A DNA stretch of 64,000 nt from Elgaria multicarinata webbii (GCF_023053635.1 NC_086172.1:122177681-122241680), one strand, 5' to 3'. Positions 1 through 12,228 are shown, counted from the first letter of the stretch. The notes: generated by a model from the sequence alone, not told the origin. Made by a program: numbers and translations.

Positions 1-101
1 GGGGAGGCGACTCGCTCAAGAGGGCAGCAAACCCACCTCTCTCAGAGAGGGGCAGATTGGTCCGGGCAGAGAGCTCCTTGCCCCCAGGAAGGCCACAGCA
101 G
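1..101 (-). repeat. Inverted copy of the promoter-region segment 1858-1958
   Basis: The first 101 bases are the reverse complement of 1858-1958 with about five mismatches, roughly 95% identity. Similarity stops abruptly just after the shared ...GGCCACAGCAG and may continue leftwards beyond the window. The right-hand copy lies in the CpG-rich block proposed as the NR1H3 promoter. No transposon end, poly(A) tail or splice junction is visible at the break, so a local inverted duplication or an assembly artefact is more likely than a retrocopy. Confidence 0.8.
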
Positions 102-1689
102 AGAGTAAATGGAAAAAACTACTGGCAGCAAGAAGAAAATATCAAAAGTGATACCCCTGCCTATAGACAAGCACATACAAACCGTGATATTTGTATAGAT
201 GGGCAGCAAGAAAAGTCGAGTCTGTTACTGGTATTAAACTGATACTTTGACTCCTTCAATTACTATTATTAGAGCACAATCCTATGTATATTTAGACAGA
301 AAAAGTGGTACAACGCCTAGCATTCCTCAGCCAGCATGACTGGTTGGGGAATGCGGTGATTTGTAGGACTTTTTTCTTTACAACTTAGTTAACACTTTAA
401 AAAATAAGTAAAGCAAAGTAGTTTACAATATTACAGCATTTATAAAGTACGTTTGTGATGTTTAAAGTGCTTCAGATTGGTATCTCAGTAATTCTTCCAA
501 CAGTCCCGTTAAGGTGGTTCATTACAATCTACATATTGCAAATGAGAGGTTTAAGGAAGTGCCTTTCTAAATTTTATTCACTCAGGCGTTCAAAATCCCA
601 TTAGTTATGTTTTTTATTACTGCTACTGCTCCTTTATTTTGTGTATGTGCATGTTTATTTGTTTTTTGATATTGTATGTTCTTGGAATTGAAAAGTGAAC
701 AGTGGTATAAAACATGTTAAAGAAAGAAAGAACAGGTTCATGGCTAGGTGAGATCTTAATATAAATCTGTTTTGCTCTCCCAATAATATTGTTGAGCACT
801 CATGCAAAAAAATGCTATGCAGGCTTATACAGAAGTAAGCCTTATTTCTCTTTTAAAATGAGGAATTGAATCAAACAAATTAAGTCAATAATAACTTGTC
901 AAAGACCACAGTGAGAGTTTAACAGAGATGGAATTTAAACGCAGCTGAACTCAGTGGAGGCTAGTGGCTCTGATTCTGATGGGTCTGTAAACCTACTCTG
1001 GGTTTCAGTCAGAACACTAATGCAGCTATCCAAGGTGCCCAACCTCTTTTGGGGATAGAGTTCAGCACCTTCGATGGCTCCATTAGAGTTCTGGCTGGTT
1101 CTTGCTAAAGCCCAGAATGGATTCACAGCCGCACTGAAATCGGAGCCACCAGCCTCCACTGGCTAAATTCAACTTGACATTAATTGGTGTAACCAAGACG
1201 TTTGCATCAGGTATTCTACCGTACTAGGACAGTGACGTATTTTTGAGCACTGGCCTCGGAGCCGCTGAAACCAAAGACACACAGTCGGCTTCATCTGTAA
1301 ACATGCCTCCTTACCTGGTTTGTGGATCAGCCTGGATTAGTTCCCCTCTGGCCCAGTGAAGCTTCGGAGGAGAATAGCTGCTGTTCTGGCCCTAAGGAAA
1401 AGCAGAATCTTTCAGAACGTGATACTTTTTTATTATTTTGGGGCAAACCCTGTGGGTAGTGCGACAAGCCTTTGGGCTGTACAGCATTCTGCTTCATAAA
1501 ACTGGAAGGGAGAGACCACGCAAAACATGACGACGATGATGATGGTGATGATGAGGACAACAACTATGATAACATTCCGTGCCACCAGAAAGGCCTCATC
1601 CATTCATCCGTAGCAGGCGAGCCTGAGCGAGGACGGTTGTCTTGTGTTTGGGGTTGTCATGCACGCCACGCTGCCAGGCTGTAGAAATG
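102..1689. other. Non-coding upstream stretch
   Basis: No gene was recognised. The short open frames have no family resemblance and no flanking splice signals. In other vertebrates ACP2 lies upstream of NR1H3 on the opposite strand, but none of its conserved catalytic region (RHGDR) is visible here. Confidence 0.5.
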
Positions 1690-2290
1690 GGGGCGGGCCG
1701 GGGGCCGGGGGGTGGAGTTGGGGAAAGTTCAGGCATGTGACTCGAAGGCTGCTGCTGTTGTTGCTTCTCACATTACATCACTGCTGCAACTTGTGCGGAG
1801 CGGCTCCCTGCTGCCCAGAAGTCAATAGCTGAGCGCGCCGACCTAGCCCTGCCCCGGCTGCTGTGGCCTTCCTGGGGGCAAGGAGCTCTCTGCCCGGAAC
1901 GATCTGCCCCTCTCTGGGAGAGGTGGGTTTGCTGCCCCCTTGAGCGAGTCGCCTCCCCTTCCGGGGCTGCTGGCGTTCCTGTTGCTGACGGGTAACTTCT
2001 TTCTCGACCCGATCTCCCTGGGCAACCTGGGAGTTTGGTGGCGCCCCCTCGAGAGCCGCACGCTTAACCCACGGAGGAGGGTCTGCCCTACACTCTCTGC
2101 GTGCCGTTGCCACTGCGTTCCTCCTAGCGGCGTCGGGAAAGTCGGGGTGCCCGCGTCAAACCACCTGCTGGCGCTAAAGCGACATGCACGTGTATTTATG
2201 CGTGTGGATAAGGACAAGGCTTCCATTCATGCCTTTTTCCTGGTCCGGGCTCGTCCCATCCTGACAGCTCAAGTCAAGAGCTGCTGCTGA
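1690..2290 (+). promoter_or_regulatory. CpG-rich block, probable NR1H3 promoter and 5' UTR exon
   Basis: This GC- and CpG-rich block stands out against AT-rich surroundings and is the only one upstream of the NR1H3 exons. Two + strand splice-donor-like sites follow, CGG|GTAACT after 1991 and GAG|GTATGT after 2445. Either could end a non-coding first exon that joins the acceptor before 28937. In other vertebrates this promoter region is shared with or close to ACP2, transcribed the other way, so two-way activity is possible. The first exon and the transcription start cannot be fixed without RNA data. Confidence 0.5.
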
Positions 2291-3262
2291 CCTCTGGCTC
2301 TGATTCGTCGAAGGAACAGGAGCATCTTGCAAATTGCTTAAAGGGAATAAAGTGAACAGGCACATTCTGGCCACACTTTTTGCACGCGTGTTAAGGGGCG
2401 GGGTAAAGATCCGTGAAAAGGAGGGTGATTTCTTCGCTTTGCGAGGTATGTGTGTGGTATGGTGGCACTAGTCCTTGTGAGTACAAAACCACCCTCTTCT
2501 TGATTATTCTGGATTAGTTATTCTGGAGTTTTGAATCTAAACCAGCAGTCATAAGGACAGTTACCAGGGAGTAAGGCCCATTTAATACACTAGTGCTTCT
2601 GAGTTAATGTGCTTCACTTGGCCTGGGGTGGGAGAGGGAGAAGGGTAAAAATCAGGTGCTGGAGAAAACACAAGAGCATTATTTCTATACATGTGTGGGA
2701 AGATGTCCATTGCCTTATGGCTTTCAGTCAGTGAGAGGGCATTGGATAAAGTGTGTGAATGAAATGTTATGTATTTATAATAGTGATCTCTAGTTGCAGT
2801 TAAACACGTTGACACTTCTGTCACTAAGAAGCTACTAAAACATGCAACAATAGGCTTCTATGGTCATCTTCTTGCTTCTGCATGGGTTTATGTGACTTGT
2901 GTGAAAATTCTACTACCAGCACCACTCCCCTCCAGGAGAGAGCAAAAAAATGATGATGCCCTTTTGCTCAGGGCCTGCCAAAATCTGGAATCAAGACTGT
3001 TAGGCTATCTGTTGCACCATTTCCTCCTTCAGCCTAGGAAATCTGTGTTCACATTTCTCCTTGATTATGTACTCACTGGGTGGCCTTGGACAAGTCACTA
3101 TCTTCCTATCTCACAGTTGTTATAAAGAGAGAGATTGTAGTGCACTTTACTCACTTAGAAATGCTGTCAAAGAAATTAATATTTAAGCTCAGAGGCAAGG
3201 TTTAATTTGGAAGGTAGGGAAATGATAGATAATAAAGGGTAATCAATGTGCAGATGTCTGTT

Positions 3263-3424
3263 GCTTTGTTGCATTTATATCCTTCCTTCCTTCCAAGGAA
3301 CCCAAAGTGGCTTCCATGGTGGTCTTCCTCTCCAGTTTAATCCTCACAGGAAGCCTGTGAGGTAGGTTAGGATGAGTGTCAATAATCCCTAATCTCTAAC
3401 CATTACACCATGCTGGGTCTCCAG
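3263..3424 (-). repeat. tRNA-derived SINE fragment
   Basis: Read on the - strand this matches the copy at 7662-7903: a head like TGGTGTAATGGTTAGAG, a middle with CCTAACCTACCTCACAGG, and an end with GGAAGGATATAAATGCA. It is older and more diverged than that copy. Confidence 0.65.
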
Positions 3425-4261
3425 TCCAGATGATGACTGGGATTGGCTCTTTGCCTTTGAAAGGTTTACATGGCTTTGAATTTGTATTAGACAAATTACT
3501 GCAGAATGCATCTACCATCAGCTGTATAAACCATGATGGCTAAATGTTCTATTGCTGGGGGTGGGTGGGTAATAATGAGGGAAGGCTACTGCTGTAGTTT
3601 TCCCATCTGTACAGTTCTGTTGTCCTGTCTCAAAAAGGATAGAGATGCAAAAGGAATAATGCAAGGATGACCCAAATGATTAACTTCACTGTAAAGAAAA
3701 GCTTAAAGGGTTTAGAGGGTTTTAGTTAGGCAGAGGCGGGGGTGGGGTGAATATAATAGAAGTTTATAGAATGATAAATGGTGCAGAGTGGTTTGAGAAT
3801 ATTTCTCTCTCCTATACAAGTAGAGTTTGGGGACACCTGATGAAACTGATTATGACAGTGAGTTCATGACATGCAAGAGGAAGGCCTTTTTCACACAACA
3901 CATACTTACCTTACAACAGGAGTCCCCAATGCAATGCCCATGGGCACCTGTGAAGCTCTCCACTCCCTGCCCCTTTCAGAAATTAATTTTTAATAAAAAC
4001 CTTGACAAATTTTAGGGCACCAGGTTCTCCTTCTTCATCCTGAACCTGCCACTGGGCAGGAAAAGGAGGGAGGTGTTGCTTCCTGCTGGCTCCATACAAT
4101 CTTTTTCCGTCCGCGCAGAGCTTTCCCCTTTGGTCTCTCTCCATCTCACCAGCCTCTAGCCTTTCTGTTTCTCTACCCAGCCCCTTCCTCACTATTTTTC
4201 TTCCCCCTCCCTGGCCGCCGTCTTTCTCTCCCTTCAGAGCTCCATCCCCACTCATTGGAAC

Positions 4262-4367
4262 CTAAGGGAGACCAGTAGTTCAGCCCTACCCAGATAGCCA
4301 GTGGTGAGGGATAATGGGAGCTGTAGGCCAAAATATCGGCGGTGGGGAGTGAGTTGACTATCTCTGG
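4262..4367. repeat. Partial foldback repeat
   Basis: The segment CCAGTGGTGAGGGATAATGG-GAGCTGTAGGCC matches the right half of the foldback family also seen at 7904-7991. The left half is not convincingly present. Confidence 0.4.
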
Positions 4368-5397
4368 CTTAAACTAACAGCTGGTTCAAATGCACTGTCC
4401 CTCCCATGGTAGCGGCCTCTAATAATGCTTCACCCCACATGTAGGTGTTTCATGTGCAGGAATGTGGCACTTTCAAACGAACAGGTCACCCATATGTATG
4501 ACCTGGCCAGCTTTGATTATATCGAAGACCATCCATTTGAATAGAAAGAATCCCGTTTTGAAGTAAACTATATCGCCTTGACCAGGGGAAAGGGCTTGAG
4601 CCCACCCCCACCCACCCCGAGTGTGAGAGAATAGCATTTTATTCAGCGGTTACTTTCCTTTTGTTCAGAAGACCTCTCACTCAAGGGTTCAAATCATCCT
4701 GGAAGATGCCCTGCTTCCCATTAATATCTCTTCCTAGGTTGTGCCACTTTTGTATTCAGATTCCTTGCAAAGGTTTTGAAGATGAACTTCCTGCCATCTC
4801 CTAGTATCTATTTTATCTTGGGGAGAAAGAATTCCAGGGTCAGAATGTCAACGCAGCCCATACTGCTGTCCAGCCTCCCTGACAAACATCTCCCTACATC
4901 ATCAGCTTTAATTTGTGGCTCTACTATATATTGCAGGAGTTACCTCCAAGATGGAAATCTACTCTCCTGGAATCATCAGAACCTTCTTCTGTGGCTACCA
5001 GGACTAGCCACTTAAGTTTCCTGTGTGTACTGGCTTTGTTTCTAGACATACCACCCTGTGGGTTTCCTTTCAGATGCATCTTCTTTGGAGCTTCTCGACA
5101 AATGGCTTTGATTCTCCCATCAAGGGCCAGAGCATCTCTTGGACTCTTCGTATCCATCCATATTCTAGTGTTCACCCTTTAATAATCTAAATGGATAAAT
5201 GGCTTTCTATTAAGATAGCCACCCTCTCTATAGCCACTCACTCTGTATAAGGATGTAGCAACATGAAGAGTCAGCCATTGCATCTTTGGCTGTTCTAATC
5301 TATCCACAGGTGGTACTGGCAAGACAAAGAGACAGATAAAGCAGTTATACAGGCCACGGTTTTGCAACACTAAATACAGGTCTTAATGGACAACTTG

Positions 5398-5538
5398 GGC
5401 CATAGCTAGACCTAAGGTTTATCCCTGGATCGTCCAGGGGTCAAACGTGTTCATCTAGGTGACACACAGGGGATCCAGTGCTCAGGCAGGGGTGAACCCT
5501 GGATGATCATAGGATAAACCTTAGGTCTAGCTGTGGCC
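5398..5538. mobile_element. Short palindromic DNA transposon (MITE), possibly PIF/Harbinger
   Basis: The ends are inverted repeats: GGCCATAGCTAGACCTAAGG on the left and its near-exact reverse complement on the right, continuing inwards through GTTTATCC. Internal parts (CCAGGG...CCCTGG) also pair. The trinucleotide TTG flanks both sides (5395-5397 and 5539-5541) and reads as a 3-bp target duplication. A 3-bp duplication with GGCC-type ends fits PIF/Harbinger, but this assignment is an inference. There is no coding capacity. Confidence 0.65.
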
Positions 5539-5621
5539 TTGCTGTAAGAAAGATGGGAGGTAGACTAAGACCTTTAATGAGCCCTTGCCTCCAGTCCACA
5601 CTTCTTAATCTAGGTAACACA

Positions 5622-5800
5622 GGAAGTTGTCTTATACTGAGTCAGACCCTTGGTCCATCCAGCTCAGTATTGTCGACACCAGTTGGCAGTGGCTTGCCAA
5701 GATTTCAGGCAGGATTTCCCCCCTGCCCTATCTGGATCTGTCGAGGAACGAACCTGGGACCGTCTGCATGCAAAGCCTGTATTCTGCATTTCCCTTTGCC
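5622..5800 (-). repeat. tRNA-Ala-like SINE
   Basis: On the - strand a tRNA-like head is visible with TTTGCATGCAGACGGTCCC and GGTTCGTTCC (B-box-like). It is followed by a body that ends in CCAAGGGTCTGACTCAGTAT and AAGACAACTTCC. The 5' part resembles tRNA-Ala (TGC). Pieces of the same family are at 14548-14612 and 39268-39440. Confidence 0.6.
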
Positions 5801-7625
5801 CCCTTTCTTGAAGGATGGAGATTCTTAAAGGACTAACCCCCTGGCCTGCAGATGGGTGCTTCTTCTCCCTGAGGGCTCCTGCCTGGGGCATTCCTGTGCT
5901 GTTAGGCAGGCGTGATAGTGCAGGAGGCATTTCATTCTTCAGACCCAAGAGAAGGTGCTCGTGAGGCTGCTGGCTCCAGTTTTGCAGGCTCTGAGTCCAG
6001 GGGCTTGTATTTGCCAGTTCCAGTCTTGGCAGACTCCTGCCTCCAACCTTAGGCCTGGTCCAGGTCTCCAGCAAGCAGCACCACAGCCTCAGACCCAGCT
6101 GGCTTGTTCTCCTCCTCCGACTCCAAGCTTCAGGCCAAGGCCATGGCATTTAACCGTGGCTGTAGTTCCATGATAAGAAAAGCTGCTATATTGACTTTTC
6201 TTTCATGCAGCCTTTAAAGGTCACAGAACCCGGTCAGAAAGGCAACCCGGTCAGAAAGACTTGGAGCCTGAATGATCCATGAGTTTGGTGTAAGAGCTTC
6301 ATGCGAACACACAGCACAGTTCCTTTCAAGGCTAGACTGTTGAGAGGAAAATCCAAGCTCCATGTGCCTTGTAGAGATGTGTGTGTTTTTCTTAAGCATT
6401 GTCTGAATTGTTAGTGGGAGGAATAAGGTGGCTTTCTGGAAAGGAGAAGAACATTTTGTAGTATTGATGCAGGCAAAAATACTACAGCTGTGCATAGCTA
6501 GGAAGATTGGAGGGGGCCCTGTCCGAGCAAGATCAGGGAAAGGCTGCATTTGTTTTTCTGTATAAATGGAGTTCAGTGCAACTGACCCACTCTTAAGCAA
6601 TGTGACTTCATATAGCTGAATAAGAATGGCTATTCAGGCCAATGCAACAATTGTTAGGTGCCCTTTGGTCAAACCTTCAGGAGCATATTCCATAGCCTTT
6701 CTTCTGGAGCAGCCACCTAGCCAATTCCTTGAGGTTAAAAACAGGAAATACAGCTTCCTCTTGTTTTCATATGCTCTTATCTTGGATGCCTTTAATTGTT
6801 TCCATTGAAATCCTTTAGCAAGTTACTATTTCTCAGCCTCCTATCAGTAATAGGGGAATGGTGAAGTGAACTGAGCCTTGTCCAAAAATGATGATGTATT
6901 CCCATGTTAATTTGTTACAACAAATACAAAACAGGAGTATTGTGGCACTGTAAACAATAACCATTATTGTGGCATTCCTTTTAAACATACCTTAGCAGAT
7001 ACATGAAGTACTACACTTTGCTCATCTTGTATAGATTTGAGCTCAACAGAGAAATGCTAAAGACTCTGGGCTCCATCACACCAGCGATTTATTGCACACT
7101 CGCCATGCCTGGTATGTGGTTTTGCAGCCCGGTACTCACATGACATCGTCCCAGTCCTGCACTCATTTCACTTCTTTCCTCTCATTTTTTCATTTCTTTT
7201 TGGAGTGGGGAAAATCTGGTTTTTTCTGTGAAAGTCTGTGTTGTTTTACCATAATTACGCAGCTTCAGGCTGCTGTATTGTAGTATTTGTTCACAAATTA
7301 AAAAAACATTTTTTAAAAAATAAAAAATTAACTGCAGGGGAAAGGAGAACATAGGGGTGGGGGTGGGAGATTTCAGCAGCATAGCAGTGCTCCATGTAAA
7401 AAGATACATGAGCTGAAAGAGTACAACAATGTACACACATGAAAATGCCCAGTGCTCAACTCACTAAGGAAGCGGAGGGAGAAACCGCGGATGAAAACTG
7501 GATAAAAAAAGTAGGTGCGATGGAGCTCTCTGCCGCTCCATTCATGGCCTTTACCCCCTCTATACCATGTGTATCTGCCAACTAGGATAACACTTCATTA
7601 ACCTGATGAACATGGCCCTACTCCA

Positions 7626-7991
7626 GGGCTGGGCAACTTGTGATGTTTTTGGCCTATAATAGACAGTGTGGTGTAGTGGTTAAAGTGTTGCACTGGGAGT
7701 TGGGAGATCCAGGTTCTAGTCCCCACTCAGCCCTGGAAACCCACTGGGTGACTTTGGGCCAGTCACAGACTCTCAGCCCAACCTACCTCACAGGGTTGTT
7801 GTGAGGATAAAATGGAGAGGAGGAGGATTATGTATGCCACTTTGGGTTCCTTGAGAGGGAAAAAAGGTGGGATATAAATGCAATAATAAATAAATAAATA
7901 AAACTCCCATCAGCTCTAACCAACATAGCCAATGGTGAGGGATAATGGGAGTTTTAGACTATAACATCTGGAGGGCCACAGGTTGCCTTAG
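7626..7991. mobile_element. Foldback DNA element split by a SINE
   Basis: The left arm (GGGCTGGGCAACTTGTGATG) and right arm (CATCTGGAGGGCCACAGGTTGCC) form an imperfect inverted repeat of the squamate foldback family also seen at 19987-20857. A SINE at 7662-7903 separates the halves, so the foldback element is older than the SINE insertion. Confidence 0.6.
7662..7903 (+). repeat. tRNA-derived squamate SINE, near full length
   Basis: The head GTGTAGTGGTTAAAGTGTTG and the segment GGTTCTAGTCCCCACTCAGCC correspond to tRNA A and B promoter boxes. The body carries CCTACCTCACAGGGTTGTTG, and the element ends in GGTGGGATATAAATGC followed by (AATA)n. Similar copies are at 3263-3424 (-), 18475-18662 (-) and 44032-44227 (+). 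This is the best-preserved copy in the window. Confidence 0.8.
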
Positions 7992-8017
7992 TCTATGAAG
8001 GCTGAGCGCATAATAAG

Positions 8018-8092
8018 GCTGCAATCCTATAAACACCTGGATTTAGCCCCATTGAACACCTCTCAAGTATCAATGCATAGGAATATATTCTA
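8018..8092. repeat. Short palindromic repeat (GCAATCCTAT family)
   Basis: It begins GCTGCAATCCTATAAACACC and ends near GCATAGGAATATA, with CCCCATTGAA in the middle. The same layout recurs at 17231, 30016, 41441, 42530, 48400 and 53190, so it is a small non-coding MITE-like family. Confidence 0.45.
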
Positions 8093-9959
8093 CATGTGTT
8101 AGTCTTTAAGATACCACTCTTTTGCGTGTGTTTTAAAAATCTATATTATTATTGATACCATGATCCTATTTAAGGATGTTGTTTTGGAGTGCTTGTTGGT
8201 TAATACAGGGTTGTTGCCATAGCTGGATTCTTTGTGAGATGCTGAATTACTTAGATACATCATGAATTATGGAAATGTTGTTTCCTTTTTTTGGGGAAAC
8301 ATTGTGCCACCATTTTAAAGAGAATTCTCACCTTATTAAGATGCTTTTGACACATCTCAGACATTCATTATCCAATTTAATTGGAAGGATTTAATTGGGA
8401 AGATCACCTGTAATAACTCTCTCATGACATCTTCATCCACATATGACTTTCACTGTTTTGATGTGCAGCATGGTAGCCCAGGGCTAGCTCTAGTTGTAAG
8501 ATGCACAGAACGTAAATGAAAAACAAAGAAATGTTGCATAGGATATTGCAAATTTTACCTTTTATTAGAGCAGTACAATTACATGATTATTTGCTTTTTG
8601 TTTCCATTTTATTCGACTGGCTGGTGCTATATGGAAAGCTAATGGATCTTTCTAGGCTGCCTTGGGAGGTTGCTTGCTGGTAAAGTCTTAAGAAACACAA
8701 GTCTTCAGGAAGGGACACCCAGAGGGACATTCTGAGTATTTGAAACCCTCCTGGAGAAATCCAGGGCTCATGTTTCTCACCTGGTGGGTGTGCCCTGATT
8801 GCAGCCATGTCACTGGCTGGCTTGGAACCAAGGATGCTGTGTGCCTGACGTGCAGCAGCTCTTTGTTGTGATGTCAGATATTGTGAGAAGAGAATGACTT
8901 GGCAGGGCAAAGTCTGCACAAAGATGTTCACATGTTCGGCCTCATGCCAGAGGGGGAATTAGATTCAGATTCATTCTCTGGTGTGCATGCATCCCCTCAC
9001 ACTTTTTAGCTGTCACCCTCCTTTCCCTATATGGACCTTTTAAACTTTTATCCTTGTTTGATTGGGTTTTTTTAACTGCATACTATCTCAGATCCCTTCT
9101 GAACTGCAGCAGCCAGAATATATATATTTCTCCTTGGGCATCTCTTCAGTGTTCAGTTAGTAGTCTCATTGGGTAGTTCCATATAGAGTACATTGCCGTG
9201 ATGGGCATCAACAACCAAGGCTAGATCTGAGTTCTCCAGGAAAGGTCTAGAGAATGATAGCTTTGGCAGTGAATCAAACATATGTCACCCAGCAGCAGCT
9301 ACATCCCAAATCTTCCATCCTTTCATTGTGTTGGATAAGAGCCAATCTACACATTACAAACCTCCATTTGGAGGCTTTTCCAAAGTTTAGGTGCCCCAGC
9401 TGAAAAGGCAGAACCCACATTATGACTGCTTTGTGTAAGGTGTACTCAAGAGTACAGATGATCTTGTCCAAAGTGCCTGCAGTCTTGTTGTGGCATGTTT
9501 TGTACTGTTGAAAAACCTGATGCATAAGTAATATGCATCCAGTAGGAGAAAGGTTTTAATACAAATGATTTCGTCACTTAAAAAATGAAATTTTCCCCAT
9601 GTTAGTGCATCTGTTGCACCTGCAATTACTATGTGGAATTAGAGTGTTCTTTGGTTTGGGTATATTGTAGTCATGGTTTTTGTGGTGATGTATGTGGCAT
9701 ATGCAGCCACATTGAATGATGTGCCATGAGAGTTGTTTTCCCTTGGTAAGTTTAAAATGTAACCTGCATCTGCCACGACAGCATTTTATAATTTTGGCCT
9801 CCCAGTACATTTCCTCACTCTGCGCAGTGATTGTCCTCATATAATGAGGAGCAGTAAGTTCATGAGGTGATCCATAGGTTGTCTAGGGCAGTAGTGAGCA
9901 GAAGGTAGGCTCTAGTCCACCGCTGGACTACTGGCCAATATCTAGTAGATACCTTGCAG

Positions 9960-10250
9960 TAAATAGCTTGGCCATAATTGCCAAGGATTCAGCAACCTCC
10001 TGGTTAGACTACTGCAATGCATTGTACATGGGGCCACCCTCAAAAATGCTCCAGAAACTACAGTTGGTTCAGAATAGGGCCACAAGATTATTAATTGGGA
10101 GTGGGTGGTATGACCACATTATGCCTGCCAGCTGCATTAGTCCCAATCCATTTTTGGGCCCTATTTAAAGTGCTGGTTTTAATCTTTAAACCCCTAAATG
10201 TATTGGGACCAGATTATCTGAGTGCCCCAACCAAATTATATATGGTGAGT
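9960..10250 (+). mobile_element. L2-type LINE fragment, reverse transcriptase C-terminal region
   Basis: The translation contains WLDYCNALYMG and LQLVQNRATRLL, the conserved stretch after the catalytic domain in L2-clade LINEs, matched by LDFCNAFYMGLP and LQLVQN in the copy at 27746-28809. The frame is broken, and both the RT core and the 3' tail are absent. Confidence 0.7.
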
Positions 10251-10677
10251 AACCATCAAGGAGACGGCCATTTCGGTAATGGCTCCCCAGGGAATCTTTG
10301 CTAAGGGATGGTTACACCATATAGTAAATAGATACATACACAAAGTTTTACCATTGACTGGCTTCTAAAAAGACATTGTTTTCTGCACGTTTTCAGTCTC
10401 CCTAACAAATGGAGTGGTCTTTTAAAGTCCTTATATGACAGCATCAGGCGACGTATCCTAAATGGATCTTGAAGAGGGGAACTGCAAAATTTAGCTTCAC
10501 TCATTTGTCTATTATAAAGGCTAACCAGCTATTTAGGTTTTAACCATTGATTCTGTGCTTCTAAGTAGTTGTAAGCCTATTGCTAAGCAGTGGCTAGAAG
10601 ATATAATTTACTAAACCTAAGCAAAACTCTGAAGGGAGCAACTTCAGTCCATCTCTGAGACAATGTGGAGGTAGATG

Positions 10678-11134
10678 TAGGGTGACCATATGAAAAGGAG
10701 GGCAGGCTCCTGTATCTTTAACAGTTGCATAGAAAAGGAAATTTCAGCAGGTGTCATTTGTATATATTTGTATTTTGTATTTGTATTTTGTATTTGTGTT
10801 TTTAACCTGTTGGTTGTTTTATGATGGTTTTAATTTTTGTGAACCGCCCAGAGAGCTTCGGCTATTGGGCGGTATAAAAATGTAATAAATAAATAAATAA
10901 AATATGGGGAACCTGGTGAAATTCCCTCTTCATCACAGCAGTTAAACCTGCAGGAGCTATACTAGAGTGACCAGATTTAAAAGAGGGCAGGGCACCTGCA
11001 ACTTTAACTGTTGTGATGAAGAGGAAATTTCATCAGGTTCCCCATATATACAAATGACACCTGCTGAAATTTCCTTTTCAATACAACTGTTAAAGATATA
11101 GGAGCCCTGTCCTCCTTTTCATATGGTCACCCTA
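10678..11134. mobile_element. hAT-like foldback transposon with exact 8-bp target duplication
   Basis: The terminal inverted repeats start TAGGGTGACCATATGAAAAG and pair along most of the element. The octamer GGTAGATG flanks both sides (10670-10677 and 11135-11142). An 8-bp duplication with TAGGGTGACC ends is typical of the hAT superfamily. There is no transposase, so it is non-autonomous. An L2 tail (about 10770-10904) is inserted in the left arm. Without it, the arm reads continuously against its partner across ...CATTTGTATATA-TGGGGAACC. Confidence 0.85.
10770..10904 (+). repeat. L2-type LINE 3' tail inside the hAT-like element
   Basis: It carries the family signature GTGAACCGCCCAGAGAGC, then CTATTGGGCGGTATAAAAAT and (AATA)n. 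It interrupts the left arm of the surrounding element and so is younger than it. Confidence 0.8.
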
Positions 11135-12002
11135 GGTAGATGGCTAAAGTTAATGCTTACTTATCCCAGGCCAACATGTCCCAGCTAAGTTTATATTGAT
11201 CAGCATTGAGATATATCTCAAGCTTTTTCTCCAGACAAGCTTACTAGGAGTTTCCCCAGGCTGAATCTTTCTCTGACCATTAGCTACCCATGTCAACCTA
11301 CCTCATATTGCTTTAATGAGGATGGGAGAAGATAGGGACCATTCTTAGTCCCCACCCCCATCCGGTCTACTTTTCCCTGAAGGGAAGATTACAAACAAGA
11401 CTTTTCCTGTTTAAATCCCTGATAAAGTCAAAGTCACAATTGCGTTCCCTGCTGTCTGTCCGAAGGTCGGTGCTGATAGTCAGACCCAGCGCTGGGCTGC
11501 AGTGCAGCCGGAGCCAAGATTCTGGGGTTATTGCCGTTCAGTTTCAAAAATGCAGACCCTCCTCTACTCCCTCTGGGAGCTGCAGGGGCCCCTTCGCCAC
11601 CCAAGCAGTGAAAGGCCTTTGTCATCCAGATTGGGGTGGGTGGGATGTGCTTACATGTGAGGCAGTTCCTCTTGTGACTTTGTCTCTTAGGGTTCGGGGT
11701 CATGAGAGTCACATGTTTCATAACTGTATGGGAATGAGGGGTGGTGTGGTGTTATTTTGAGAAAGGGAAACAATAGCAGAAGAAATCGAGTTCTTAAATT
11801 CCCAGAGTTTCAGTGTGGTTGCACTTTCTCAGGTTCTTAATTTGAAGAGATCATTTTAAAACTGAAACAACAAGGATTTTATTGGTCAGCTTTTATGAAA
11901 AAGAGCAACACCCTCAGTCTTTTTTTATTTAGTACTTTTTCTGAGACAGCTGATATGTATCCGATTTAAGCATTATCCACTCTTGCTTTTAAACATGATC
12001 TT

Positions 12003-12228
12003 TATTATTATTGTTATTATTATTAATTTTATTTCTTACCCGCCTCTCCATTCTGATCGAGGCGGGGAACAACAATAAATGATAAAATACATAAAACTGA
12101 ATTAAAACATAGTATACATTGTTAAAAACATCCTAAAAAACATCCTAAAAACATCTTAAAGTTCCACTGGATAGGCCTGCTGGAAGATATCAGTCTTTAT
12201 AGCTTTCTTGAATGCTAGTAGACTGTTT
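12003..12228 (-). repeat. L2-type LINE 3' end, 5'-truncated
   Basis: It starts with (TTA)n and TTTTATTTCTTACCCGCCTC, then runs through long A-rich text to CACTGGATAGGCCTGCTGG. On the - strand that is CCAGCAGGCCTATCCAGTG, matching the end of the frame in the L2 copy at 27746-28809 (CGGCAGGCCTATCCAGTG). Confidence 0.75.

Noticed and set aside
1778-2290. Open frames of 111-127 residues in the left CpG block as proteins
   Set aside because: GC-rich DNA has few stops by chance; they overlap each other on both strands and match no known family.
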